A DNA stretch of 64,000 nucleotides from contig JACTVC010000037.1 in NCBI GenBank assembly GCA_018417955.1, positions 310,001 through 374,000 of the forward strand, written 5' to 3'. The translations under genes and the position numbers were made by a program. The notes beneath the pieces are model-generated. The model was given only the letters and a program-made list of their open reading frames with translations, searched no databases and was not told the DNA's origin. Positions 21,950-32,554 of this stretch are shown in pieces; within the stretch, counting starts at the first letter, position 1, and every line of letters begins with the position of its first letter. The DNA is from Laccaria trichodermophora. Taxonomy: Eukaryota; Basidiomycota; Agaricomycetes; Agaricales; Hydnangiaceae.

Positions 21950-22085
21950 ATGCGACACACACCCCAGATTAGGACAATCAGAAGTAGGACACACCGAAGT
22001 GTAGTATGACACAGTGGGACAATGAGTGACACACAGGTGAGCCCAATGTGTCGCCTTTTGCGAAGGTGTGTTACACTTCTACCTT
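21950..22085 (-). repeat. Left subterminal minisatellite of the MULE-like element
   Basis: Read on the minus strand, units of about 18-22 bp begin GTGT(G)TC, for example GTGTGTCACTCATTGTCCC and GTGTCATACTACACTTCG. It mirrors the array at 27313-27500. Confidence 0.7.
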
Positions 22086-22203
22086 TCATGTATCATATAC
22101 TAATTACCACAGAGTTGCAATGGTATGATGACTTGTGTCGTACTTTACATTTAAGTACCCTGTACGCAGCTCATAGGTAATTCAATTCGTCAATGTCTAA
22201 GTC

Positions 22204-25200
22204 CTATGACAGCCATTCGATAATGCAAATTGGCTCTTGTGGGTAGTGTTTTAAAGTCCGGTCTGGTCTGGTTATTGAGCCCTCGAGGGCTCTAACCGAG
22301 ACTGAGACTGGTTACCTTGTGCCACAAAACCCAAAATAACTGAACTGGACTGCTACTAACTGATATAATCGGTTAGTAACGGTTAGCTGTCGGTTACATG
22401 ACCAGTCCTAACCGGTTATTTCTCTGTACTAACATAATTACAAACCTATATTATATTTCTAATACAAGCATTATGCTGCATGCACCAGCGAGGCGCATGT
22501 AGGTGAAACACCACCTCACACAATGGCCCAATGAAGAGAGAAAGAGAGTACTCGATCTGTGAGCCTTTCTCATCACAACCTATGCATCCGGCATATTTCA
22601 TAAACAACCTCGCAGGTTGAGTACACCCAACCTGCAAGCGTTTCTCATGGATTGCCATTGTTGTATTGATGTCACATTATCACACATGTGACGACAGGAA
22701 AATAGTCACTTAAATTTCAATTCACTGTAAATATGTCAATTCTCCACTAAAAAATATGATTTTTGGATCGTTAGAAAGCGTTTAAACAGGAGAATATTTG
22801 TGTGTAAGTTAGGACACAAAGACCGGTTATAACCAGTCCTAACTGGTTTTTGTTTGGTCTTGAATATTTTGGGATGACACCTAACCACTAACCAGACCGC
22901 AGTTACAGTTAGGATCGGTTAGGTAATTTTTGTGGTCCTGATCGGTTATGGTTTGGTCCAGTCTTGGTTATTTTCCGGTTAACTAACCTAACTTCCAAAC
23001 ACTACTTGTGGGGGCGCTTTCGCTTTAGAGCGCCAAGTCCCTTGAGGTAGAATATCTCTCTCATCGACCTTGTCCCTCCCCCGCTTCCTATGCTTTCCCT
23101 GTGCAGCCACACCAGTCGATGTACCTGGGGTTATGGCAGCCACAGCCTTCACTGGTGAAGAAGGTGGGGCCAGTGACAATGGAAGTGGTGAAGAAGGCGG
23201 CAGGGGTGAAGGCAGTGGTGGAGATGATGACGGAGGAGGTAAGAATGTGTCAGGGAAGTTGTACAGCATACTGTCGAATGAGAGATCAGTTGCAGGATCG
23301 TCACCCCAAAAGCCAGATGTATCGCTGTCAAGCATGAGGTCAATTGGGTTGAGGTTTGTCCAGAAATCCTCCTTATCACTGACGGCATCAATTCCCCCCG
23401 AAAATTGGCGTGGCACAAGGTCCAAGCTCAAATTCACTACAAGTTTTGTTTTGAGATGAAAGAAACAGTGTTTATTGAACAGATACTTACTACGTGTAGT
23501 TAGGTCCTGGAATCCGTCATTGCGAGTGTTTGGTGATTCATCATTATTGATGATGGCGATGTCTGGACATGGATCGATTTGTGAGACAGTAGACTGATGA
23601 ACGACATGACATATTACATACCATGTTGAACAGCAGAATCCAAGGAGTGTCGACGATCCACCACGGTGCGAATGCGGCCACTCAAGCTGGCATCGGGGAG
23701 CAGTGGAGGGTGGTGCGTATGAGGTGTCTTTGACTTCTTCCCTCCGCCGGTTTTGAGTTCTTTGAGTTGAGCCTGTAGTTCCTTCCCACAAGCCAATGAC
23801 TTCCACCAATTTTCTTTCTCTGCTTCAACTTTGTTGGTGAGTGCTTGTGCAAGATCTTGAACTTCACCCAACTCATGAGCTTTCCGAGTGGTTGCAGTTT
23901 GGCGTTGGATTTTGTGAGTCATGCGGTGCACCAAATCGGTCTGGCTACCGCTCTTAATGCCAGTTTCTGATGTTGCCCGAATTTCTCGCGCAACGCGCTC
24001 ATCAATATCACATGTGCTGAGGACATACTTAATGACAGACTTTCGAATGAGATGTGTTACGTATGTGAGTATGGCTTCTACAAGGGGAAGCTTGATCCTG
24101 CTCTGTTGATTTGTCCAGTGATGTTGGCCCTCACCAATGTTTGTTGTTGCTGGGATGATATCCCAATCTTCTGGAAGGATGTTCGATCATGACCAGAGAA
24201 TGCATGGGACAATCCATTTGCTGACATACTTGTGTGCCCACCAATCTGAAACGGCCTCATCAGTACATGTGAGCAATGAAAAGTGAATAGAGCAAGCCTT
24301 GAATCTTCTTAACTTTGAGCCCAGTCACAAACACGGTGAAACTTTCAAGTTCTTCGATTGATGCAAGATAGGGATAGTCCATGAGATGTTGATAATCACT
24401 GACGGAGACAAGACCCTTGAAGTCAAGAATGCCTCTACAGTGAAGATTCAACAGTGAAAATAATAGGGATATGTCAAACCTACCTTTTCGTATGAGTCAA
24501 ACAAAAGCGAACAAAATATGTGGCGAAAACTTCTGGAGCTGTGTCAGCCGGAATACCACTGAAATCTGGCTCATTTGTTTTGGCAAATGACTTGGCTGCT
24601 CCAAGCACCTGCGCAGCCTCCATGTCAGCGTTAAGACAGGCAAGGTTCCCACCTTTAGAAAATCTCTTAAAGCACATTTTTTTGCTGGTGACGGTGAAGA
24701 TATGCTTTTGGAGATCATCGAACAGGCGTTCATAATGATCTGTTTCTGCTGAGTTTGTATATACGTGGACAATAGTAACCGCTAAGAACATGGTTAGATA
24801 GACGCTATGCTGACTCAAAGCTTGAGCTTAAGCTTACCTTGTTGAACCCGGGGATAATAGATAACCATCTCCCATTCATTCATGCCAGAAGAATCTTTGA
24901 CACACTTGAAGGTGGTATCACACTCAAAGGATGTTACCTCGTGAATAAGGGACATAAGGAAAGGAACGCCAGTGATGATAAGCATCTTCCCCTGTTTGGT
25001 CATCACGACATTGTGAATGTACCGTTTGGAAGGTTCCTTCGAGAACTCTTGGTGAAACAAATTGAAGGCACCTATGACTCATGTAAGTATGACGAAGACA
25101 ACCATGGGGGTGCGACATACCAGGTATTCCCATTCCCGCAGGGTTTTTCTTCATCCGGTTGGCATGTGAGATTTCCTGCTTGGTTCGTTTATCATTCAAG

Positions 25201-27006
25201 GCTGAACTGTACTGTCCAGGTTCCTTGCCCCTGAGGAGCAGCTTTGTCGATGGCGCTAAAGCAAACAACATAAGCAAAATTAGTTGTTGCATTACAATGG
25301 GGAACCTACCATTATCCACCTTCTGTACTGTTACTCCTGCAGATCCTACAGCCTTGATGCATTCTTCGTACACAACCTTGACCTCAATCGAAGCCTTGGC
25401 CATGGGAGGCATTGGATGGCTGTGTGGGATGTTCCTGGGATGTACAATCAATGTGAATCGCAAATTTGAGTCTTCAGGTATGTAGAGCCTTCGTTTTGAG
25501 GGGCATGCATGGTTAACGATCGGAGAGCGGACTGCATTGCTGTCAACGATGTGAACATGAGCTAGAGGATCATTAGCTAAGATACCTTGAGAGATACACA
25601 TCGACCTATGACACTGCTTAAGCTTTCGACCAATGTGACCCGGGACTACTCAACTACAAGACGCAGTGTCCATATTCCGTGATAGACTGGTGCCATTCAT
25701 AAGTAGAGAAAGGACACCCTTATCCACATCGTCCGGAATGGAAAATGTTCGATGTTTCTCCTTGAATGTCTTCGACCACCTGCTGCAGGCTATGAAGTAG
25801 GTGTGGCCCCGTGATGGCCCCTGTATGGTGAATGTTAAAACTGACTTACTCCTGTCAAAAGAGAATCAAACTAACATTAGGTTTAGGTTGCATCTTCGGT
25901 CGCCCATTGCACTGCTTCCCCGAACCATCTACTGCTCCACATTTCCATTGAATGATGCTCAGAAACCTTCGAGAATGTCAGTGAACTCGGCAATAGAGAA
26001 CACAATGTTGACTCACGTTGCTGCTTTGAGCTCCTTCGTCCCTCCTTCTTCTATCCAGGTCTGTTCCTGTGCCTCAAAAATTCTGGCTTGAGGCCCAGTA
26101 TCTAGTTCATACCACTCAGCACAAAGTAGCTCAGGATCAACTTGAGAGCAAGAGTAGGAGCCACAACATTTGAGGCGTGAGCGTCAACAGTCTATGGGAG
26201 GGAAACCTGGTTGGAACGTAACCATGGAGCGGCTGTCACTCGTCCCAGTGGCGGCAACCCATGAATCCTGATCCTGCTTACTATGTATGAGTTCAATGGG
26301 AAATCACAAAAACGATGAGATGTACCTTGTTTTTTATCAGCACATCCACCCTGTACAGAACACCGTCCTTGTCATATAATTGGAACTTCGGGGAACTAAG
26401 GTCGAGGATAAAAGCTGTTGGACGTCGAGGGATTGGCCAGACAGAGGGTATTTCTTGGAGATACTCGACACACTCGACTCGAAACTCCTTGGTCACATTG
26501 AACAGCTCCTCGACAACCCAGGAGGTTATATCACAATCCTCCCAAATGGTGGTGGAGATGGCACTCAGGATAAAAGCATCTGAGTCAAAGGGTGACGTTG
26601 ATGGTGTGTGCAGCTCAAATTCGAATAAGTCGTCTGTAGATAATCTAGAAAACTCAGAATAAAGCAAAGCAGACCAAAAACAAGTGACATACGACATTCT
26701 TCATTCCTCCTTCAGCAAATCCTCCTGCTCCATCTCCTTATGTAGCTCAGCCTCCTCGTCGGAATCCAAGATCTCAATGACAGCGCAGTCATTCTCAGTA
26801 ATTGTTTGTACTCGGACTGGTGCGTTTGGTGGGGAATTCTCATGTCGAAGGTTGATGTTGAGTGCTTCCTGTTTGACCATAATCTGACGACTGTTGCAGG
26901 TGCTGTCAGTGTTGGTGGTCTGATCAATGTTGTCACATGCTCGTAACCATTCTTTCAGCATCTCAGCTTTGATCCAATTGTTGTTCAAAAAAATAGCAGG
27001 ATGCAA
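22204..27006 (-). pseudogene. MULE-like transposase (multi-exon, partly decayed)
   Basis: Minus-strand exons from MHPAIFLNNNWIKAEMLKEW (27006) through acidic and linker regions. The core has HQEFSKEPSKRYIHNVVMTK, LIHEVTSFECDTTFKCVKD (first catalytic Asp), HVYTNSAETDHYERLFDDLQ and CLNADMEAAQVLGAAKSF (second Asp). Then come SNILPEDWDIIPATTNIGEG, a coiled coil (ALTNKVEAEKENWWKSLACG) and a Pro-rich tail ending RGRDKVDERDILPQGTW. The hAT MITE at 22244-23004 sits in the last codons. Without it the frame reads KAPPQEPICIIEWLS and stops at 22204-22206; with it the protein ends six codons inside the MITE. Some exons carry stops, so activity is unlikely. Class assignment is from motifs plus the 9-bp duplication. 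Confidence 0.62.
22244..23004. mobile_element. hAT-like MITE, family B copy 2, 761 bp
   Basis: Left end TAGTGTTTTAAAGTCCGGTC, right end the complement of TAGTGTTTGGAAGTTAGG. A perfect 8-bp duplication CTTGTGGG flanks it (22236-22243 and 23005-23012). The interior repeats CCGGTTA/TAACCGG words with an AT-rich centre, matching the architecture of copy 1 (20568-21160). Confidence 0.88.
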
Positions 27007-27312
27007 AGCGATAAAATTGGCTGAAAAACACTACTCAGTCTGGTCAGTATCTGTAAGAAAAAACATGTTGATTTATCATACTGTACTTTGAAAGGCCATG
27101 ATATCCTGGATTGACATTGAGTCAATGAATGCTGCAGGATCCTCATTGCAATGGAAAGGATGATCGGATGGCATGAGTAATTAGATGTAGTGCTGGAGGG
27201 CAAGAATCTCATGGGGGGATAAAAGGAAGCAAAATTTAATGTGGTGCAGCATATTTTATTGAACCTGCATGAACTGGTACATTCAAGACCCAATTAAATA
27301 TTACAAGGCGGA

Positions 27313-27500
27313 GTGTCGCCTTCAAGCTGAATGTGTTGTATCTTGGGTTGTGTGTGTCACACTTCAATGGCATGTGTCCACCTTCTTGTTGAATGTGTTG
27401 CACTTTCGTACAGTGTGTCATTCTTTTTGTAACGGTGTCGCACTTCATTCAAATGTGTTGCACTTTGTGTGTGTGTGTCGTTCTTCGCAATGCAGTGTGT
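27313..27500 (+). repeat. Right subterminal minisatellite of the MULE-like element
   Basis: Nine to ten consecutive units of 19-22 bp, each opening GTGTYG and containing CACTTC or a close variant (for example GTGTTGCACTTTCGTACAGT, GTGTCGCACTTCATTCAAAT). Orientation is opposite to the array at 21950-22085. Confidence 0.85.
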
Positions 27501-27904
27501 GAGTCATACTCTGTATATCCTTGACTGTTTCCATAGTCAGGGACAATACAATGGGCTGGAAGTGGAATCACTTCGCCAGACCAGCCTATTCAGTCCAAAT
27601 AACTATCCTGGGTCGAGTTGCAACGCAGAATGCCAGAAGGGGTCATCGCGGAAGCCAGCTCGAAATTTACTCATGAGATGACGATTTGGTTCTTGAAGAT
27701 GAGGACTGGACTTCCCCGACGAGATGACAAAACCTCTGGCAAGAACGGTTTCATTGGTGGTCTGCAGAAGCGCTGAGAGACCCCATTCTGCTCTTCCAAC
27801 TTCAGCGCACATACATCATAAACTCTGAAAGTAGCAGCAGTGGTGGCGAAAACTGTATAGAGAGGTCTGGGCATAGGCCAAAATTTTGTGATGGCAGGTG
27901 CAGG

Positions 27905-28657
27905 CAAGGGGGGAGCCCAATTTTAGTTTAATATATCATGCTGATTTTTTTTTAAGGCCACTATGGCGAGATTAACTAACTAGCGTGTGAATAAATTACC
28001 ATATATAGGTAAAGTCTATAAATAGGTACTGTGTTTTGGGCATCGTTTTGCCTTATCTACACTGCGCGCCATTGTTTGCTGCCCCTTCCTCTGCTTTTTT
28101 CTATGCTCTTGCATGGGTCACAAACCCAGTCATTGATACCATGATCCAGTCCAATGCATGAAAGGTGGTACTGCATAGTCAGTGGTGAGTACTTAGGCTG
28201 AAATGATGCGAAAAGAACATGACTTACCCACAATGTCTCACAGCCTTTTCGTCTGCAGATAATTATTCTGCTTTCGTCATTGGCCTCAACTTCATCAATA
28301 CTCTTTTGAAGACCAACTGTGCCCAGTTGGACTGGTGTCTCACAATGTGGACAGATAATGGTTTTATTGTCTTGAATATCCCCCTCAATGTATATCATAT
28401 ACCAGGCTTCTTAGAATGGTTATTATCCTGAGTGTAAGTAGCTTGTACTGGTTCTGGCAGGGCCATCCTGGGAAATATCCTGCTTGTTAAATGAGGAGAG
28501 CTCGTCAAACGTGTCAGAGAGTGCACCAGTCTAATCTAAACTCATCTGGTCCGTAAATAACCTGAAATTGTACTTGAAATAAAAAAAATTTAACGGCCTG
28601 GCGGCCAGACTAACTAACCAGCCCCATATGGCAAATTCAAATCCTGCTCCCCCCTTG
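27905..28657 (-). mobile_element. hAT-like element, family A copy 2 (PHD-carrying), 753 bp
   Basis: Ends CAAGGGGGGAGC and its complement. The flanks GGTGCAGG (27897-27904) and GGTGCGGG (28658-28665) form an 8-bp duplication with one mismatch. It is about 750 bp and inverted relative to copy 1 (7827-8543). Subterminal TAACTAAC words sit near both ends. It encodes a PHD-finger exon pair but no transposase. Confidence 0.85.
28057..28398 (-). CDS. PHD zinc finger carried by the hAT-like element
   Basis: Two exons (intron GTAAGTC...TATGCAG, about 28170-28226) give a C4HC3 PHD finger. The cysteines are in IICPHCETPVQ, IIICRRKGCETLW and WVCDPC, and the His-Cys pair is in YHLSCIGLDHGI. PHD fingers bind histone H3 tails. 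The frame runs from MIYIEGDIQDNKTIICPHCE (28398) to a basic tail (SIEKSRGRGSKQWRAV) at 28057. All zinc ligands are present in this copy. Whether it is expressed is unknown. It may be a fragment of a larger transposon protein kept in a deletion derivative rather than a captured host gene. Confidence 0.6.
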   Translation of the reverse strand: MIYIEGDIQDNKTIICPHCETPVQLGTVGLQKSIDEVEANDESRIIICRRKGCETLWVSHVLFASFQPKYSPLTMQYHLSCIGLDHGINDWVCDPCKSIEKSRGRGSKQWRAV

Positions 28658-28691
28658 GGTGCGGGTGAGCACTTGTGCATTCTGTGCTGGA

Positions 28692-28742
28692 GCAATCTCC
28701 CAAATTATCCTTTGAAAGCATAATTAAATTTTGGGAGATTGC
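28692..28742. repeat. Perfect 13-bp hairpin arms
   Basis: GCAATCTCCCAAA (28692-28704) and its exact complement TTTGGGAGATTGC (28730-28742) are separated by 25 AT-rich bases, just upstream of a putative first exon at 28884. Could be a transcription-related palindrome or MITE remnant. Confidence 0.6.
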
Positions 28743-28883
28743 ACCATTCACTTTCCCTGCGAATACTGGATCTATATATTGCAGATCCCAACCTGCGAGG
28801 CCCTCGAATTGCCTGTCGTCGCATGCCTTCGTGCTCACGAATTTCTCAGATCTAAGACATTCCCCTACAACCTGCAGAGCAAC

Positions 28884-29222
28884 GATGGCTGTTCCCCCCT
28901 CTTCATTACAAGGATCCTTGGATAGCAAGGCCCGCCGTCTAGCTACTGACGAGATCATCACTTGCCTCACCGTTGTAAGTTTCATGCACACCTTTTTTTC
29001 GTCCATCCGTCATCACACTGCCTTCTCAATATGTTAACAACAAAATATTCTCTCATCGTCATACATGAATGGTTTGAAGAGTTGGAATTAGAATTTGTTT
29101 GGCTCGTGAGTTTCGTTGGGTGTTTTTTTCACTTGGCCTTTATTTATCCCTTCTTTCCACTCTTTCCTTATCGTGAAGCATTCAGTAATAGATTTCCTGC
29201 CCTCTGCTCCATTGGAAGCTGA
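28884..29222 (+). other. Putative first exon of an unrecognised gene
   Basis: MAVPPSSLQGSLDSKARRLA then TDEIITCLTV, followed by a good donor GTAAGTTTC at 28975. A later plus-strand stretch, HEWFEELELEFVWL (about 29063-29105), resembles the first part of DUF6533-type membrane proteins, but no acceptor joins them convincingly. No further exons are seen before the DUF6699 gene. Likely a remnant. Confidence 0.3.
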
Positions 29223-29380
29223 CTTCCAGCATCCTGAGACTCCGACGAAGCTGCCTTTGAAACAACACTACTTATGAATACCACATATTTTTATTACGCT
29301 TGCGCAGATTATTTTACATAAATATCGTTTCTCCCGGAATGATCTTGAAGCTGACCAAAAGCAAATTATGTAAAAAGTGG

Positions 29381-30570
29381 CTACGTCGCAGTAAAGAGAC
29401 TGTTGTCTCTGGCGTAAGGAGAAGGTTCCCTCGTCTTAATTTCCCATAGTCCATGCTTGCCCCTTTGCAAGCCGACGAATACAGATTGTCGCCCCAAAAA
29501 GTCGACCCGCAGAATCCCCCTCTTCAGAGCCGAGATATTCCCGTTACATCTCTCCGTATGGGCATCTTGCAACCTATCCCGATCGTTGGCCGTCAGTTCG
29601 ATATTAAACATATCATGTGCCCCAATGCGCTTATGCAACTGATCGAATAATTGGATGCAAAAGTCGAAGATCGTGATGCCGTTGGGATGAGTAGATCTAA
29701 TATCGATATACCAGGGAAGGAGAGGGTGCCATGCTCGGAGATGATGTACGGGAGGTGAAGTGGCAAGCTGGAAACCATATATTTGTTCCGCTGGATAGTC
29801 AAGAGGAGGGGCGTAGGGTACGGAAGAAGGCTGACGCAGGTCGCACAGGTAAACTGCTTTTTTCGAGCCCGGATACCCAAGGCAAGGGTTCGCTTGAATC
29901 CGCTTCTGACCGAATTTCCTGCGGAATACTGCGTTTTCTCCTATTGTACGTCAATCAAGGAAGACCGTGAACCGAGAAGGAACACATACGAGCAACAGCG
30001 ACGGCTGCAAGTTTTTCGCCAAGCCATTTTGAGAATCGTGTATTCGATGGGCTCGAGTAATCGGCCCTCCAGGTCCGCGGACGTTCCGCCAGGTCATGGG
30101 GTGTTGGCTTTCCCCGAGTTTTCGATACGACGCGACGGGGTTGCTTTCCGGGCACGTCGATATGATAGGGTTCATCCAGTGAATTGTATGGAAGGTTGTT
30201 ATACGCTGGTGGGGGGATGGATGGGTAAGGCGGCAAATAATCATGGGACGTCTGTTTCGGTATGGCCGAGACGTAGGGAGTATTCGTTCGGAATTCATTG
30301 GGAAAGTAATTCCGTCTGTGGTCACAATCCGGCCACGGACTGTATTGTGGAGGCCGTGCAGTTGGAGATTGAAGGTCTGCTGATTGCCGAAATGGTTTCC
30401 ATCTAATATCTTCCCTTGTCGTAGATGAGATGAAAATTTAACGGTTCTCCCCAATCTACTCACATAATGGTCGACCCGTACGTGTTTGAATCGGATTGAA
30501 CTGGCTCTTCGCGGTCAAGAGTCAAAAGATAGGATTGCCGAAAGGTATCGTCGTTGAATGAAAGACCGAA
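29381..30570 (-). CDS. DUF6699-domain protein
   Basis: Agaricomycete-specific protein of unknown function with C-terminal DUF6699. A middle exon is Pro/Tyr-rich and disordered (PPYPSIPPPAYNNLPYNSLD), followed by RADYSSPSNTRFSKWLGEKL. A 51-nt intron (GTATGT...ATAG) leads to RRKFGQKRIQANPCLGYPG, and the domain core follows: WHPLLPWYIDIRSTHPNGIT, IFDFCIQLFDQLHKRIGAHD, ILRVDFLGRQSVFVGLQRGK and HGLWEIKTREPSPYARDNSL. Stop at 29381-29383. A first exon extends upstream across a GTGAGTAG...TATTAG intron near 30405-30450; the start codon is not resolved. A TATA-like AGTATATATT sits on the minus strand at about 30637-30646. Confidence 0.82.
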
Positions 30571-31036
30571 AGGTTTCGAAGGTTTCGAACAAGGGGAACG
30601 AGTCTGCGCTACGGATGTCTTCTGCTGTCGTGGAATATATACTGCAATTGTACTGCATCGTATCCATAATTGTTCCCCTTTTCAAGTGTTGTTTTCGTTT
30701 CCATCGTTGTTGTTGAGGTATAGGGCCAAAAAGAACAACAAAAGAGTTGTGGGTCCAGACATATGTAAGTAGTGATGAGCGAAATGATTACATAATGTCA
30801 CACAGCAGCCAAACAGCGACAGCTGCCATCGCAACCATAAATTGAGGCCCTGAAAAGGCTTTACATAAAGTACTTCGTTCATCCAACAACGCTTGTTCTC
30901 AAAGTTCGGGCACAGGAAAATCTGCGTTTCACTGCTTTCAATGGCACGTGTGTTTTCTGAATGATTGGCTTTTATTTAGTTCGGGCCCCTCAGATAGTAG
31001 CCGCATCCCAAACTATGCCTCTATTAGTATAACACT

Positions 31037-31796
31037 TTATAGGGTTCGCGGATTGCCCAGTACAGTCCCGAATGTTACGGTGACTATAGTAGCCAGAACA
31101 AAAGTGACAGCGACAATTGCAGAACGAGTGGCAGGGAACATTCCTTTTGAGAGAGCCGCCTGGATAGTAAAGTAGCGCATCATTCCTGAACGTCATGCAG
31201 TTCAGAGACATTCGATCAGAAAAGGTGCGAGACAGACCGAAAACCAGAACGATGATTCCTAACAAGACCAATGCTGCACCAAGAGGGTGAGTAATTTTGT
31301 GAATGGGGAATATTCTCTCATTCACGACGTGTGAACTCGTTTGTGAGAGACCAAGCAGCTGAACAAGGGCTTTGAAAACAATAAATATTAGTGCGAGGCA
31401 CGATACATCACGTTTAAACATACCAACACCAGCGGATGACAGCGCTAAACTGGTTCGAATATATGCGAGGAAGGTACGCTCCGAAGCGAGATGGTCCCGC
31501 GCCACGCTCCCCGAATTTTTAAGTGTGATAGAGGGATTGAATCGATGCCGCCGTTTCGAAGTCTTCGGTAAGAACGACTCCCCGTGTGTCGTTGTTTTAT
31601 CGTCTGTCACTTGATGGAGAAGGTTGTGGGTGAACTTTGTGCTTGATTGAGCCGAAGATAGGCGAAGGGGGGAAATTACACATGCATAGGGATGTGTGTA
31701 GGGATGAGAGTCGGAGGATGAGGTGACGACGGCAGAGGAGGGTGTTGAAATGGTAGCAAGAATATACCGCGATCCCTCTTTTTCCGAGGCGGTCAT
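31037..31796 (-). CDS. DUF202-family membrane protein
   Basis: Small integral membrane protein of the DUF202 family (the domain also found in VTC1 and bacterial YidH); no specific function assigned. Start 31796 (MTASEKEGSRYILATISTPS). The domain begins NSGSVARDHLASERTFLAYI with the characteristic ARDHLANERTFLA-type motif, then RTSLALSSAG. A 54-nt intron leads to VALVQLLGL and ITHPLGAALVLLGIIVLVFG. A second intron leads to GMMRYFTIQAALSKGMFPAT and a final hydrophobic stretch (RSAIVAVTFVLATIVTVTFG). Three membrane spans follow a Ser/Thr-rich, probably cytosolic N-terminus. Stop TAA at 31037-31039. Confidence 0.88.
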
Positions 31797-32554
31797 TGAT
31801 GGTCAAGGAGAGGATGTGCGAAGTTTGGAGTAGAAAGTGTTTCGAAGGGTGCGCTCAGTTTATATTTTCCTTCACGATTTCCTGTTGATTCCGATTGGGT
31901 TGGAATGATATGCCAAGACGGAAAGTCGTGGTGATCGACCGACTGATGCCAGAAACAAGTCAAGACGACACGAAGTCCAATCCGAAAGAGAAGCAGCCTG
32001 CAATCCCGAAAATTTCTCCGAGATGTTCAATTCCAAACAACATTGATTTTCAAATTATTCTTGAGGCCGTCTGTCGCTAGCGTGATTGATAGCCTGAAGG
32101 GCCAGGTATCTTCATTTATAGCCACGAAGCTCAGCGTCATTCAATGGGTACAGCTGTAACTCACCACAGAGAATCTGCCTTAATTTCCATTTTTATTGCT
32201 CTGAACCTCCTGAGAGTGTAAAAATTACTGCCAGCCTTTGGCCAGCCTTGCAGCAAATACCAAGTCAATTTAGGTTCAGCCGTGCTCGAGAACCTGGAAA
32301 TTTTGTGCGCTGTTGACGCGAAGTAGGCGGGAAAGCATGGTGAACGACGTGCGCATGGTTGATGTCTTGTTTAATTTTCTAAGTGGAGGACTGCTTCGGC
32401 CCGTCCGACGGACTCCTCAATGCACCCCATTGATCCGAATTCCGGCGAGTGAGTTTAAATTTAAAATTCATTCATTTCTTCTCTTAGCTAGCGACAAGGA
32501 AAACGTTTGCACATGCTTCATTTCCATTCCCATTTCACCCCCACACACACGCCT
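31797..32554. other. Intergenic, nothing recognised
   Basis: Upstream region of the DUF202 gene and 3' flank of the kinase-like gene. Short open frames at 31895-32080 and 32313-32564 have no recognisable similarity. Confidence 0.5.

Larger units (their letters stand above)
21937..27522 (-). mobile_element. MULE-like DNA transposon, 5.6 kb, 9-bp target duplication
   Basis: Flanked by GACTGTTTC at 21928-21936 and 27523-27531. An uninterrupted relative of the site (18895-18985, minus strand) joins the two flanks as AAGACTGTTTCCATA, confirming the borders. Its transposase runs on the minus strand. Both ends are lined by about 20-bp minisatellites in inverted orientation; no long classical TIR is seen. 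A 9-bp duplication and a D..D-type transposase with DTTFK and ADMEAAQ motifs fit Mutator-like elements. It contains a later hAT MITE insertion (22244-23004). Confidence 0.78.

Noticed and set aside
22250..23000. Telomere-like or centromeric repeat because of TAACC/GGTTA words
   Set aside because: The words are dispersed and inverted within a TIR-bounded, 8-bp-duplicated element and are not a tandem telomere array.
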